This document shows positions 51,978-63,486 of a stretch of DNA of 64,000 bases, piece by piece. A model generated the notes under the pieces. It had not been told where the DNA came from. It saw only the letters and a list, made by a program, of their open reading frames with translations, and ran no database searches. The stretch's first letter is position 1; each line of letters starts with the position of its first letter. Source of the stretch: Perkinsus chesapeaki (Eukaryota > Perkinsozoa > Perkinsida > Perkinsidae); NCBI GenBank assembly GCA_013115145.1, contig JAAPAO010000025.1, positions 1-64,000 on the forward strand, in the 5' to 3' direction. A program made the position numbers and the translations under genes.

Positions 51978-52585
51978 TGTTACAAAGGAAGTGATCAGAA
52001 CTTATGCCGCATAAGTTGAAAAGAACTATTTTCAGGGTTCGACCGCTGCGGCTTACTAATGGATGATTTATCTTAAAAGACTGTTTATCGTAATGTGTGA
52101 TGTTATCGTGTGATGATGGTGTTGAAAGAAACGGTGTTGAGATAAGTGTAGTCATACACATTCTGTGACAAACATGATAATTTATCACATACTGGGTCTC
52201 ATATGGCGTTCGGATATACCAACAGTACAGAATATGGTATCGAAAAGACAAATAGACAAACCTACGGCTTGAAGTGTACATCCAAGCACAAGTGTTTTCG
52301 GAGACATTAACGCCGCCCTCCGATCAACCACATAATAAAATTGACAAGCTACCTTCTTTAAAAGCCAACTGTTCCTTTAAATGTACCAACACCAGTCTTT
52401 GCGTCGACACAATGTCGTAATTATAAGACCCACATTGCTATAGGATAATTTGCCTGCCCTTCAACGTCGGATCACTCCTGTCCAGAAATTATCCGATACT
52501 TCCGAGAAATCCCGAGTGTTTTTCCGGCACTGTAAAATAACACTTGACAGAAAGAGACGTTTGATTATGGTAAATGATTGATACG
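51978..52585. other. no gene seen
   Basis: Between the convergent ends of the secreted-protein gene (+) and the acidic-protein gene (-). Presumably holds both 3' UTRs. A reverse frame at 51967-52281 has no features. Confidence 0.4.
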
Positions 52586-53050
52586 TTAATGATTCGAAAC
52601 CTCTTGAATGAGTTCTTCTTCATCCTTCCCAGCAGCCACAACGGGGACATTCTTTTTCCTCATCTGCTCTTCAACAGCACTGGAATCGCCTTGGACATCA
52701 AACACTCCGGCGGTGACGTCAATCTCGACGGCTTGTTCCTCGGGAGAGGCGCTTCCTCGGACCAGGACTTGAGCGGAATCACGGACGACTTCGGGATCAC
52801 AGTTAACTTGAACGCCTGCAGCAGTTGCTGGGGTGGCGAGAAAGTTCTTTACACGCGATAGGAGATCATCGACTTTCGGAACAGGACCGAAGTTTGGGCG
52901 TCCTGAGCCTTGGGCACGGGGCGTCGAGACGGAAGAATCAGAGTCCGAGGAGCTAGAGGTGTCAGAATTATTTACAAGTAGACTCAGAGGAACCGAAGCT
53001 TCGCCGAAGTTCTTGAGTGACTCGTCGGTAGTGTTGTTGTCGACAGTCAT
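52586..53050 (-). CDS. small acidic protein, possibly NOPCHAP1-like
   Basis: Intronless 154 codons from ATG 53050. The N-terminus is Ser/Asp-rich (NNSDTSSSSDSDSSVSTPRA), followed by a helical block PKVDDLLSRVKNFLATPATA, then VEIDVTAGVFDVQG and an acidic C-terminus ending EEELIQEVSNH. The order (LLxRVxxFLP-like helix, then an IxMDVxxGV-like strand and acidic tail) recalls NOP protein chaperone 1 (C12orf45 family), which helps box C/D snoRNP assembly. The similarity is weak and judged by eye. No signal peptide or membrane segment. Confidence 0.55.
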   Translation of the reverse strand: MTVDNNTTDESLKNFGEASVPLSLLVNNSDTSSSSDSDSSVSTPRAQGSGRPNFGPVPKVDDLLSRVKNFLATPATAAGVQVNCDPEVVRDSAQVLVRGSASPEEQAVEIDVTAGVFDVQGDSSAVEEQMRKKNVPVVAAGKDEEELIQEVSNH

Positions 53051-53655
53051 AGTAAATTGGAACTTGCACAGCGTCGGATTATGAGTGAACCAACAGAGCC
53101 CCTTGGTTTATACCAGCATCAAGTTGAGAAGGGAGATCGAAGAAGTGATAGTTGGTGAATATTGATTCACTCTCTCCTAGAAAAGTAATAGATTCCGTCA
53201 TCTCGATATCCTTTATCTTGGTCTCTCTGATAAAGGGCTAGAGATTTCTAGAGCGGAGCCGCGGGATTGATTTCTGCGAGCTTCATGGATGCCCCGACGC
53301 AAGCAGCGTTTTGCCAAGTCGAGACTGCAGCGGTTTTTCGTGCACTTTGCAAGAAAAGATTGTTTGCACCGCGGCGAGACGTCCATGCAGCAAGGAGCTG
53401 TTTGGTCCTTTGATAAGGAAAGTTCCAAGCTGACGTGTGTGATAGATAAATCTTAGTGGGTACCACACATGGTATCTGAGGTCTTACTTCTGTTTAATAC
53501 CGTGCATCTGCTGTACATGATTTTGCTGTATAATCCTTCAAGAGCTTCGGCTATTCAATCGCCGTGGGAATTCCCTCATTTCTAGGATTTCTCTTCAAGT
53601 TTTATTCTCCACGCCCAATTCGAGTACCCTCTTCTCGCGGAGTCGATCAGTTTCC

Positions 53656-54609
53656 ATGATCCGAACTTTTAATGCAGGTAAGTTCCACCGTAATGGTGGA
53701 AACGATTTCCACCCAATTCGACTACCTCTCCCTTTTAGGAACTTGTTTCTGTGCCAGCCTCCGTACCGGTATGTTCATCTGCATATTAGTAATCCTCATT
53801 ACCGGCTTAATCGACTTAATGTGGCGATGCAGAATCTACTTCCACGAGAACGCGATACTCGTAGGTGCTCTCTCACCGCCCACATTTTTGCGAGAACCCG
53901 GAGAGTCGGCCCTTGTCAATTGCTAGTGTGTTCCTTTTTCAGTACCCGATCGTCAAAGTGATAATGTTTGACTTCGCTCCTATAGTACTTTACATTCTCA
54001 TTGGGCTTAACTTCCTCATTGGCTGTGCAACTATAGTAACGGACTCGGGGAATGCCAAATATCAATTGAGCAAGGTAAAACACAAAAAGTTGCTATAGAT
54101 ATCCGGCATCAATTCAAGGCGTCATACGGGCACTAAGTGAGTCCTACTTCGTTGCTCTTCAGGTATGGTTGATATGCCTGGTTCTTACCTGTATATGGTG
54201 GATGGTGGTCGGAGCTGACCTACCAACGAAGCTTAGGCAACTTCGACAACAGTTCGGTTTGTCTGGTGCACTCGGCAAAGCACAAGAACATCCATCGAGA
54301 GTTGGAAAGCTGCTTCGAGGGAAGAGGAGGAGCACCGTTCTTCAAAGCGCTGCTTTCGTGGCTGATCACACGGTTGTGTCTGTTATGTCCGAAACATTAC
54401 CGGAGCCTCTTGGTGAGCTGCTCTGGCTTAGCATGCATTCCCCTATTGTCTTGCTTATATTTGGCATTTTACCTTCATTGATAGTTTCTAGTACTATAGT
54501 GTATGTGGGCAGCTATGCTCATGTGGTATCGCGAGGTGGAGACGGTACGGAATGCGTGAGTGGCGAACGAATTGACCGTTTTTACGAAGTGTTGGCTGAG
54601 GACGAGTAG
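53656..54609 (+). CDS. four-exon multi-pass membrane protein
   Basis: Exons 53656-53677, 53739-53860, 53943-54074 and 54163-54609 join in phase to 240 residues. Hydrophobic segments: MFICILVILITGLIDLMW; FAPIVLYILIGLNFLIGC; VWLICLVLTCIWWMVVG; and a last one around PIVLLIFGILPSLIVSSTIV. A polar, basic loop of about 75 residues (RQLRQQFGLSGALGKAQEHP, KLLRGKRRSTVLQ) lies between the third and fourth. No family is recognised. The TAG at 54607-54609 ends the frame. A further exon-like stretch at 54649-54732 (ESQLPVDSPDEYPTSEDYPE) follows a good acceptor, so an alternative acidic C-terminus is conceivable, but the TAG stands in the way. Confidence 0.65.
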
Positions 54610-54732
54610 GCTACAACTACGTACGTGTCGTGCTCACTGTTCTTCAGAATTCTCGATGCTAGCGAGTCGCAACTGCCGGTTGATTCGCCCGATGAGTATC
54701 CGACCTCCGAGGACTACCCCGAAGAAATATGA

Positions 54733-55660
54733 GGGTTGACGGGACAAACTACAAATTGTATGAACTAAGGAAGCTGCATGATGTTACAGGAATCGTATGT
54801 TGTTCACTTTGTTGCACTCCGGGTTGTGTTAAGTTCAAAACGTGGCTAAGAAGGGTGCGCCCAACTGTGCGCTGAAACAATAAACGGGACTGACATTTGC
54901 AGCAGCACTGCAGCTTGATGCAGTATGGTAAAATGAGACGAGGCTCAATTGCGAGTAGTACTCAGCGTACTACACTTAGTACTCTGCGCGATGAGTCGAT
55001 CACCCAATCGATAGCTGATTGTCGATAGTTCATGTGTGCGTAAGCGCATTAATGAAACACAGCAGCACACGAAGGACATGCGAGCCGCTCCTCGACATGT
55101 TCCCAGATTTCTTCTGTCAGCTTAGCCGGCCATTACTAGTCTGATAATACTAGGTACCTCCGAGTCGTCGGCTTTTAAAAAGCCGCTTTTTCTTCCTACT
55201 CAACCCTCTTGCAAGAAGTAGCCGATTAAAGAATTGGCTCAAGGACCTCCCTGAGCAACTTCAGTACTACTTCAGTATGTTAGCCAGCACCACTCTTGCC
55301 GCTCCTTTTTCTAGTCCCTTCCAAATGAATTGTCAACACAATTCTTCCTTCCCTGACGATCAAATCCGATCTAAGATCGGTGGGAGCAAGACTTGCTCCC
55401 ACCGAGTGCTAGTCTGTATAAACTGACAGTTTGTGAGAGCTAACCATGCCCCAAGGCGAACTTGGACTGTCACGATCATCTAAAACTCGGTGGGACCTCT
55501 TCCGGGTTGTTGTGGGTTGGGTAACCCAACTTGGGTTAAAATCTTCTGCTTAAACGGCAATGCAGCCGGATTGACCATCAGGTCGTACAAAGTATGCCGC
55601 GAACCTGAAGACTTCAGGTACCCGACATTTCCTCAAGGAGTTCCGATCATAACACAAACT
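54733..55660. repeat. gene-free stretch with a perfect hairpin
   Basis: No gene is supported. 55377-55405 is a perfect hairpin with 14-bp arms (TCGGTGGGAGCAAG and complement) around one A. Confidence 0.6.
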
Positions 55661-57570
55661 GTCGGGCACGGGGGTGTTCACGTCTCGTACACTGAAAACT
55701 CGTACATCTTCGACTCTGAGTCGACGACTCATGTCTCCAATACTCGTACACTTACAGCCCGTACACCGAAAAGCCGTACACTTTCAACTCGTGCACTAAA
55801 TACTCATATAGCGAACACTCATACACATAATACTCATGCATCGAATACTCGTACACATAATAACAGTATACTTTAAACTCGCTTACAAAATAATCGTACA
55901 CCTTTAAGTGGTACACCGAAAACCCGTACACTTTCACTTCGTTCACACTCCCACTGATCTGGCAGATCGGATCTGCCGACTTTGCCAGCATTCAACAATC
56001 GAACGCGGCATATAAAATAGTATTCGAGGTATGCCACTCCGGAATAGAAATTAGACATCGGGGCGATGTCGAATCATCCATCGATGTCTCTGCCGATATC
56101 ATCACAATGCCGATCCGGCATACCGGGCGCAAAAGAGTGGCACAGCCCAAACCACGTAACGTGTTGAACCTGAAATCGATGTTGGAATGAATGATTTAGT
56201 TTATTTTCCCTGAGGTTTGAACTCACGGCCATTCGTGAAGTAGCAGTGCTACTGTAGCACCACATTCTCACACCGCCACCATGACAGCCATAAAACTTCA
56301 CTGCTAGGAAACCTAAGATGGGGGTTGCATGGCTGCGGAGTATACGAGTTCTCGTTGTGCCCGAATTGACGGTGTACGGGTTCTCGGTATTCGGATTTTT
56401 GGTGTACGAATTTTATGTGTCCGATTGTTATGTGTACGGGTTTTGTGTGTACGGGTTTTATGTGTATGAGTTTGGGGTGTACGAATTGACGATGTACGGA
56501 TCCGAGGGGTGTACGGATATTCAGTGTACGAATGGTGAACGAAGTGAAATTGTACGAGTTCTCGCAACGTATGTCGTTTCGTAAGCTGTACGATTCTTAG
56601 CCGAGTTTTATCTGACCGGTGACGGGTCTGCTAAAGGTGACAGGTCTGCCGTCACCTTAGCTCCTTGGCGTGACCCGTCAGGGGGCAAGTCGCTTCACCC
56701 CACCCACCCCCAACTTGGACTGCGGGAGAGCTTCTCGCTAGCAAGAAAGGACCCCTTGCTGAAGGCCAGAAGCTACACGCTCCGGATCGCTGCGCGCCAT
56801 CACGGTGATGGCATCGCCTGCGAGGTACACTCAGTGTACTACACTGCCGGCGCGTCTCTACCTCCCATTTCCCGCAGTCGAAGGTTTCATTCTAACCGCT
56901 CATGAACATGGGGGTGTATAACGATTGGTGCACTGTGAAGTATCGGGGGTAGCCAGAATAGAACTGTAAAAGGGCTAGGTTGTCAAAGGGGTGGTTCTCG
57001 ATGTTCAAGAGTCCTAGTCGGCGTCTGATCCCAATACTTGGGGAGCTCAAAGTCTGCTGGTGTAGAAAAGTCGATCGAATGGGCAATATAACCAACGAAG
57101 GAGGGAATCCCACGATGGTAATCGAATCAAAGAAATAACCTTGAGCCAAGATGGCTACGGTATCACAATCTCAATGACTCACAATCACAGATCAATCGTT
57201 CAATTAGTAATACTAAGCTTCAACCCCCCAAAAAAATGAAACGGCTGGCACGCATACACATCACTGCGCGCGCGTCTCTCATCAACAAGCTAATACAGAT
57301 AAGCCTCTCCAAACGGCGGTTCTTCACAGCACATAAATTACGTACACATGAAACTCGTACACGGAATTCTTGGCCTTCAACTATTGTAGTACACCAAATT
57401 CCCGTACACTCAAATCTCTGTCGACGAAATGTGATACACCAAAAATAGGTCCAGGGCCAAGTAGTACACAAAAATCTCGTTCATGAGTGTCGTACACGAA
57501 GATTTGGTTCAGTTTGATTTCGTACTCCTCGAACTCGTACACCCGATGGCTCGTACACTCATGTGAAGTT
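55660..57570. repeat. three clusters of GTACAC-based short repeats, middle one inverted
   Basis: 55660-55945 has about 15-16-nt units of the form ACTCGTACACTTTCA. 56335-56565 carries the reverse complement (GTGTACGGGTTTT, GTGTACGAATT). 57335-57565 is again in the first orientation (ACTCGTACACGG, CGTACACTCA). Units vary strongly except for the CGTACAC core. The frames reading Thr/Arg/Ser-rich peptides or YGFxVYEF peptides through the clusters are simply the repeat and are not proposed as genes. A tRNA-like antisense segment lies near 56205-56275 (GGCCGTGAGTTCAAACCTCA). Confidence 0.75.
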
Positions 57571-59768
57571 ATTTCAGTTCAGTAGGGACTCCCTACTAGG
57601 GAGATCACTACAGTAGTTTGTTAATCCAGAGGTTTAGCGTTCAATTCCCAGAGGCGGCATAACCGGCAATCTTTGTCTAATAGACAATGTCTATCCGGCG
57701 GAGGGATTTGCAATTTTCGGGGGATCAATATTGAGTCAATGCGACATTGAATTGCGTAACAGCTCTACTAGAAGTTCTACTCGAGAACTGCATGCGTGCA
57801 CTGAGTGCACTGCACTCTCCTCCCCGTAGGTTTCAACTATCGCTACGTTGCACTGCGCTTACAAAAAATTCGCAGTGTGGTAATGCATGAACTATTAATG
57901 AAGAGCATGCGAAGATGTGCGCTCTACTGATGATTGCTTGCTTGATTTGAAAAGCACGTGTGCTGAGAGGTACTACGTGGACGTAAAGACGTGTTCGAGC
58001 CGGAGTCAGTTCCTTGTCCTGTCCCATTGTGTTATAGTCACGCAATGCTAGTGCAAGTCAGTCTAGCAAGTCACGGGGTAATTACGTTCAGTGGCTAGCT
58101 GGTCCATTGTTATTTCACCCATTCCCTAACTGCTACGCTAATGCGACTCTTAAGAGTACTGACGTGGCTCTAACGGTTAGAGTCTAACCTGCCTCTGAAA
58201 CTGCAGCCACGCGTCAAAGTTATGATTCCCCCGGGGAATCCATATGCTTATCAGTCATTAGTAATCACTTCTCTCATAGTTGTTTTTATTTCCCTTGCCC
58301 TACATGTGTTGGGAGCCGTTAGTGACTTCTTGCTCAATGTCGTCGATGCTTCTTATTAAGAAGTTCTTAAGGAATTGCTCATAACACTTTATAGAATAAC
58401 GCAACCAAGGATAATAGTGATTAATACCAATAAATAATAATACCCACCTAGCCTTCGGTATTGTAATAGAGGGGGTGCTACTAACTTATAGTTGGATATA
58501 CGTAACGTATAATACGTGAAACACGTAAAATACTCATATATTAACTTTATTATAGAGTTCACTTATGATATGTGACTTATCTCAGATCAATGCTAGAGCT
58601 AGCTTGCACAGCTTTATCAAAAGCGCACGCCCAAAAATACATTTGTGCGCTCGCAACACATGTTCGATCCAGCTCATATCTTGTTGGAATTGAGTCAATT
58701 CAATTGACCCAAGAGCCTCAAGTCATCGGCATCCTTGAAGGATGATCCTTCCCACGTTCGTCAAAAACACTCAGTGAAAGAAGATCGAACTTGGTCGAAG
58801 CGTATTATCACACGCTTAACGATTTGGGTTAGTATACGTCTTCCCGGGTTCTACCAACTCGCTTTAGTTATCTCTGACCAATATGATGAATATGACCGAT
58901 TATTTCACGGACTGGGATGTGGGGACAATCATCGAAAACCCACTACCAACCGTAAAGAGTGTGAACTAACACTTCAGCGAACCTGTACGGCTAATTACCC
59001 ACAATATTGTGGAACTGCTTGACACCCCTCCCCCAACTCTCTACCTGATTATCAATACACGTATCACTTATCTTAGAACCTGCAGCTCTGTCCTAACCAG
59101 AGCTGAGAACGTCCCGCGTCAGCAAGGGACGCCTACGATGAGGTTCACCCTGCAACAGCCTGTTGCCAACAGGCTCCAACAGCTCTTCTGCAGCCGCATC
59201 TTTCTGATGTTTTAACATGTGTGAGCTTTGTTAAGTTACGTGTACTGCGGTATCGTCATGGTTGCTAAAGTTGTATCATACTATGAACTATGCTTTGCTA
59301 TGAACTGTTCAATGAACAGTGTTCATACTGTGCTCTACCATAGTTGAGTTGAAGCGGGACTTATACGGTGGATGAAATGGTACCATTTCATCCAACGTAT
59401 AAGTAACTAGACGAGCACCTATGAAACGCTTTTCTCTTCTAAAACGACAGCAAAACTGCCAAGCTGGGCGAATTAACGATGGATGAAACAATGATGGATC
59501 AACAGAGAAGAGAAAGTGATACCACTGGACCAGCTGGCCACTGGACGTAATTATACTAGATCAGATGAGATACACCCAGCAAGTCAGACTAGCTAGTGAG
59601 TGTGTGCTTCAACTGTAAGTTGAATGCAGGTCAACTAGCTGTATTTGCTCCTTATACATCGTGTAATCTTGGCTCAAGTCGAGGCATCGTAACTGTTTTT
59701 TTCTACTTCTGGTTTCTTCTGGCACATTTTCTGCGGTCGAATATTGACTAGATATCTATATTTATACT
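57571..59768. repeat. 2.2 kb gene-free, palindrome at 59359-59404
   Basis: No gene is supported. 59359-59381 and 59382-59404 form a 23-bp inverted repeat with one mismatch and no loop (centre GGTACC). A 17-bp palindrome GATTCCCCCGGGGAATC lies near 58225-58241. A degenerate tRNA-like stretch with an A box (GTGGCTCTAACGGTTAGAG) lies near 58162. Confidence 0.6.
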
Positions 59769-59769
59769 C

Positions 59770-60705
59770 ATGATACTACTGTTGTATGTATATATATACA
59801 TTCCAGGAGACCCACCATTGGATATAGTCGGTCCTGGATCAGTTGCAAGCTCATTTATGGCTCCCGGTATTTCAGCTCTCGACTTGGAGAGAATTCGTGA
59901 TGCGTCTTTCAAGCGTGCCAAAGATATTCAGTTACCTGTTGGTGGTGCTTTCAAAGGTCATTCTGATAGCAGGTCAGTTGATATGTTTCTGCAAGAAGTG
60001 AGGCGTACTCCTGGTTGGCCAGTTAGTGTCATGCCCGAGTTGTTTCAGCCGTATTATTTGGAACTCCCGCTTGATACTTCAGTACGAGGTGTTATTATGG
60101 GTATGGTTGAGACTAACCTTAAGGACTGTGGTCTTGATGGTTATGAGGCTCTCCGAGCCAGAGTGAAGGCTATTGAGGTTGCACTACGTACCCGATTTGA
60201 CTCTATTAACTCCCATCGCATCTTGGCTGATAAGTGGGAGAGTATGAAATGGGATACTACTAGTATCCCATTTCATACTCTCCCACTAGTATCATACTAG
60301 TGAAGACTTTGCTGAGTTTTATCTACGGTTTCAACAAGTCCGTGACTCTTATTCACGGCAGCGTGGTCAGGAGCTCCAAAATGCTGATGTGGTTGAGAGA
60401 CTCTTTGGAGCGTTACCTAAGGACTATGGTGATCGCCTTATTAGACAACATGGTGTTAATCCCGATGAAAACAAAATATTAGAGTTTTGTCGCCGTGAAA
60501 ATATGGTACTTGTACGCAATCGCATTTCTAAAGGTGGTTCGTCTCACAGCAATTTGCGGTCAAATGTCCACTCCGTTACCGAAGAAGATGGCCTAGTAGA
60601 GCGCACTGATGGTTTCTTTGTTATGCCTGTTGAACAAGCCACATCTCCTACCCAAACTAATAATCGTTTATTTGTATCTAATTTGGCCTGCCTAATTTGT
60701 ATCTA
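59770..60705 (+). pseudogene. retroelement gag broken by a palindromic insertion
   Basis: A gag/capsid-like frame: GISALDLERIRDASFKRAKD, VDMFLQEVRRTPGWPVSVM, KAIEVALRTRFDSINSHRIL, then WESMKWDTTS. It is interrupted at 60262-60298 and continues in another frame as EDFAEFYLRFQQVRDSYSRQ, VVERLFGALPKDYGDRLIRQ, ILEFCRRENMVLVRNRISKG. The two halves form one retrotransposon gag-type core (the FxxRF...LPxDY region) once the insertion is recognised. The 5' end may start before 59770 (the frame is open through GDPPLDIVGPGSVASS). No zinc knuckle was found before the frame ends at 60705. Confidence 0.65.
60233..60287. repeat. perfect palindrome, 26-bp arms, inside gag
   Basis: Left arm 60233-60258 begins AGTGGGAGAGTATGAAATGG. 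The right arm 60262-60287 is its exact reverse complement, with ACT between. A further ATCATACTAG follows before coding resumes at GAAGAC. Confidence 0.95.
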
Positions 60706-60781
60706 ATACATACCGTATGTCGGTGACATGATGTCGCTCCTTCAATAATAAGTGTAATGATGAGCTCCCATATTACTGTAA

Positions 60782-61276
60782 GTGTTGAGTAACCCGACGA
60801 CGCCGGCTTATTTAACACCTTCGAGCCGACGCTCACTATATCGGCGACTCGCCGATGAGTGGAACGCCATTGTGGTAGCTGCTCCTCCAAGAGGAGAAGA
60901 ACTCCGTGGATGGGGAGAACGTGCTCACCGAGATGTCCATGCTGTCTTACGAGGTTGCCTTTGGGATCTATCGGCAGAGCGAAGATTACCTAATGAAGAT
61001 GAGTTCCTTCGACTGGTCAGTAGAGCTGTGACTATTGTCAATATGCCGCCTTATATTAATGGCTCTCCACGTGGTCCTCTCTTAGTATGTAGAGGACACA
61101 ATCGTATGATTGGTGACCTGAATGCTAGGGCGGAGGTCGAAGATATTAGAAAGGCTATATTGGATGGCCTGGAACCTTGGTGGACTGAAGAGTTGGCCAA
61201 ACATTATCGAGGACAAACTGATGAAGGACATATGGATGCTTTGAAGGAGCTTGCTCTGCCGTTCCTTTGGTCATAG
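60782..61276 (+). pseudogene. retroelement pol fragment
   Basis: Open frame of 164 codons with RRLADEWNAIVVAAPPRGEE and FLRLVSRAVTIVNMPPYING then SPRGPLLVCRGH. The second part resembles the end of a retroviral-type integrase core (A..N..P...G.SP..L..G). The start is truncated and no catalytic triad is seen. It follows the gag remnant on the same strand and may belong to the same element with the middle deleted, or to another copy. Confidence 0.45.
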
Positions 61277-61502
61277 CGCAACCAAGGATAGGTAAACCAA
61301 AAAGTTATATATAGTTTCTAAATGACTCTGTTACGATCATGAGTATCCGAAACGGTTGCAGTTTCATACACTGTTTCAGATGAGGGCGATCGCTGAATGC
61401 ACTTCGCTTCGGTCATGTGAATGACACACTCCCGGGGACAGAAATCTTATGAATTAATAATAAAAAAATATACGTGAAATTGCACACACAAAAAACACGC
61501 TC

Positions 61503-62720
61503 TCAGTCATCACAATCATATAGGTCAGGGTTGTCTCCTACAAAGTTGATGATGAAGTTCTTAATGGATCTGGTCATCCGCAAAGGGGCCTCGTAGTGGG
61601 CGTCGACGTCACACATATACTGGGAATCGACGTGGTCATTTAGGATTTCAGTAGATCCATCGAAGTGAACTCTCCTCAGACTCATCCTTCTCAACTCGGC
61701 GTCGTAGTGGCCAAAGGCACGATGTTCATGTCCTTGACTGTCAATCCATCGGAAACAATAGAAGTCACCGTCTTTCAAATCTAATGTCGTGCCATCTTCG
61801 GAGGTAGTCGATTTAGAGGTTGATGACTCGACAGTCACCATGTCGCTGGCATGATACTGCTTAAGATTGAAATAGCACTCCTGGAACTTGAGCTCAGTGC
61901 CGGTCTCGATCTCTTGTAAGCGGTATAGCATTTTGTCCTTGGTAACGGCGACGACTCTGTAAGGGCCCTTCCATGACACATCTTGCTTGAGGGGAGGAGG
62001 TACAAGACGAAGGACGAGTGATCCGACATCAAAGGTCTTGAAACCGGGTTGATGAGGAAGCTTGGAAGCTCTAGCTCGGATTCTATCCTTCGCTTCTTCC
62101 AATAGTGTGAAGAAGTCGAGTAAGCTTCGAGTACGGCGTTCTCGTAACTCATCATAGATGTTCTTCAAGGTAGTGGGCATTGGCGGTGGCTGACCTTCCA
62201 TGATACTCGGAATCCATACCTCAAGCTTAGATCGAGACCAATCTTCTAGGTCCTCCGCAGGGGCGAGTAGTCGGGGTCGACAACAGTAAAAGAGTTGAAA
62301 GGCTGACAAAGTGCCCAGGTCATGACGAGGTGAGCAGTTTATAGCATACACAGCTTCCGCGATTATGTCTACTAGGAGACGTGGTTGGCCTTGTTCTTGT
62401 AGTAAACGATGACGTAGTTGGCTCAGTAGAACTCCATGCCCTCTTTCGTAGACCGCGGCGATGAACTTGGACTGCCGGGGAAAGACCGTAAATGCGATTG
62501 ATCTCGTCACTCAAAAACCTTCGACAGCGCGACTGGTCATGGCTGATCCAGCATCAACAGTGATGCACGCCGGGTCGCCTACGATGGAGAATAACTGGGC
62601 CAGAGAATAGCTTATAGAGGTGGCTGTAGGGGACGTCGTGGTGTGACACCACTGGTGTCGTACAGTAAGAAGCCGGATACAGGATGTTTGGTGGATGAGA
62701 AGACGTGATGTTAGAAGCAA
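61503..62720 (-). pseudogene. retroelement integrase and C-terminal domain, frameshifted
   Basis: The upstream frame (to 62511) reads YSLAQLFSIVGDPACITVDA, where VDAGSA fits the second catalytic Asp region of an integrase core. The main frame, 62510 down to 61503, continues RGHGVLLSQLRHRLLQEQGQ, IIAEAVYAINCSPRHDLGTL (helix after the core) and GSLVLRLVPPPLKQDVSWKG then PYRVVAVTKDKMLYRLQ (the SH3-like integrase C-terminal domain), and a long acidic tail to a stop at 61503. The shift between the two frames falls near 62500. The orientation is opposite to the gag remnant next door. Confidence 0.65.
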
Positions 62721-62946
62721 ACTTCTGAGCCGTGTTCAGCGACATGCGAATAGAGATTTGAAGGAAGGATCGAAAGTTTACCGTTGGCGACCTACACTTG
62801 GCAAGTTTGGAAAGCTGAATAGTGGCTGGTATCCTGCTATCTTGGTGAAACGGCTAAGTGATAGTGTCTGTAAGATCCGCCTACCTGATGGAAAAGAGGC
62901 GACTGAGAGCGTGTTGAACATTAGGCCGGCGGGAATGTGCCGGTAA
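62695..62946 (+). pseudogene. retroelement pol C-terminal fragment
   Basis: 83 codons: EGSKVYRWRPTLGKFGKLNS, then GWYPAILVKRLSDSVCKIRL and NIRPAGMCR with a stop. This is the SH3-like C-terminal tail of a Ty3-type polyprotein of a different subfamily from the one on the minus strand that abuts it. No LTR was recognised. Confidence 0.5.
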
Positions 62947-63486
62947 CGGCATTCATGTTATTATCGTGCACCACAATTTCTCTCTGTGCTGACGTTATTT
63001 CTGTCCCCAATTTTGTGCTGTTTTTCCGCGCCATTTGTTTCCCACAATTATGTGCTAGATTCCTAGCGTCCAGCTAGTGGACTCGGTCCATAACTCATAA
63101 ACAACGTATAAGTCTTCTAAGCTTTCTACGGTATCGACCTCATCACCTACGAACCATTTGTATCCTCAGACGGAACAAGTTTTTGAGTTATTATTGCAAT
63201 AATCCGTCATATGTACTATAATGTGCAGCACACTGTGTGGCGGTGCTCCGCTATCGGCACCAACTGCAGAAAAGCCAGATGATTAACCCATGAATGTATT
63301 AAATGTTGTGTTACAAGGATCGGCTCGCGGATGCGATGATACTGTAATGTAATGCAAACTGATATTTACCACCCAACAAATGGTTGTGTCAAACCGTAAA
63401 AGTGGCAAGTGTCAAAGCCACCCTAAGGAACCGCAGGTTGATAAAGCGACCTTACTGGCTCGGGGCCAGTGGCTGAGTTATTGACC
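62947..63486. other. no gene seen
   Basis: No coding or structured signal is recognisable. Possible LTR remains of the preceding fragment could not be confirmed. Confidence 0.35.

Noticed and set aside
55490-55876. Thr/Asn-rich repetitive protein encoded by the first GTACAC cluster
   Set aside because: The peptide merely translates the DNA repeat, and the same repeat is read differently in the inverted cluster; no start or splice support.
60782-61276. Independent host gene
   Set aside because: Truncated start, integrase-like SPRGPLL region, and position directly behind a gag remnant favour a retroelement fragment.
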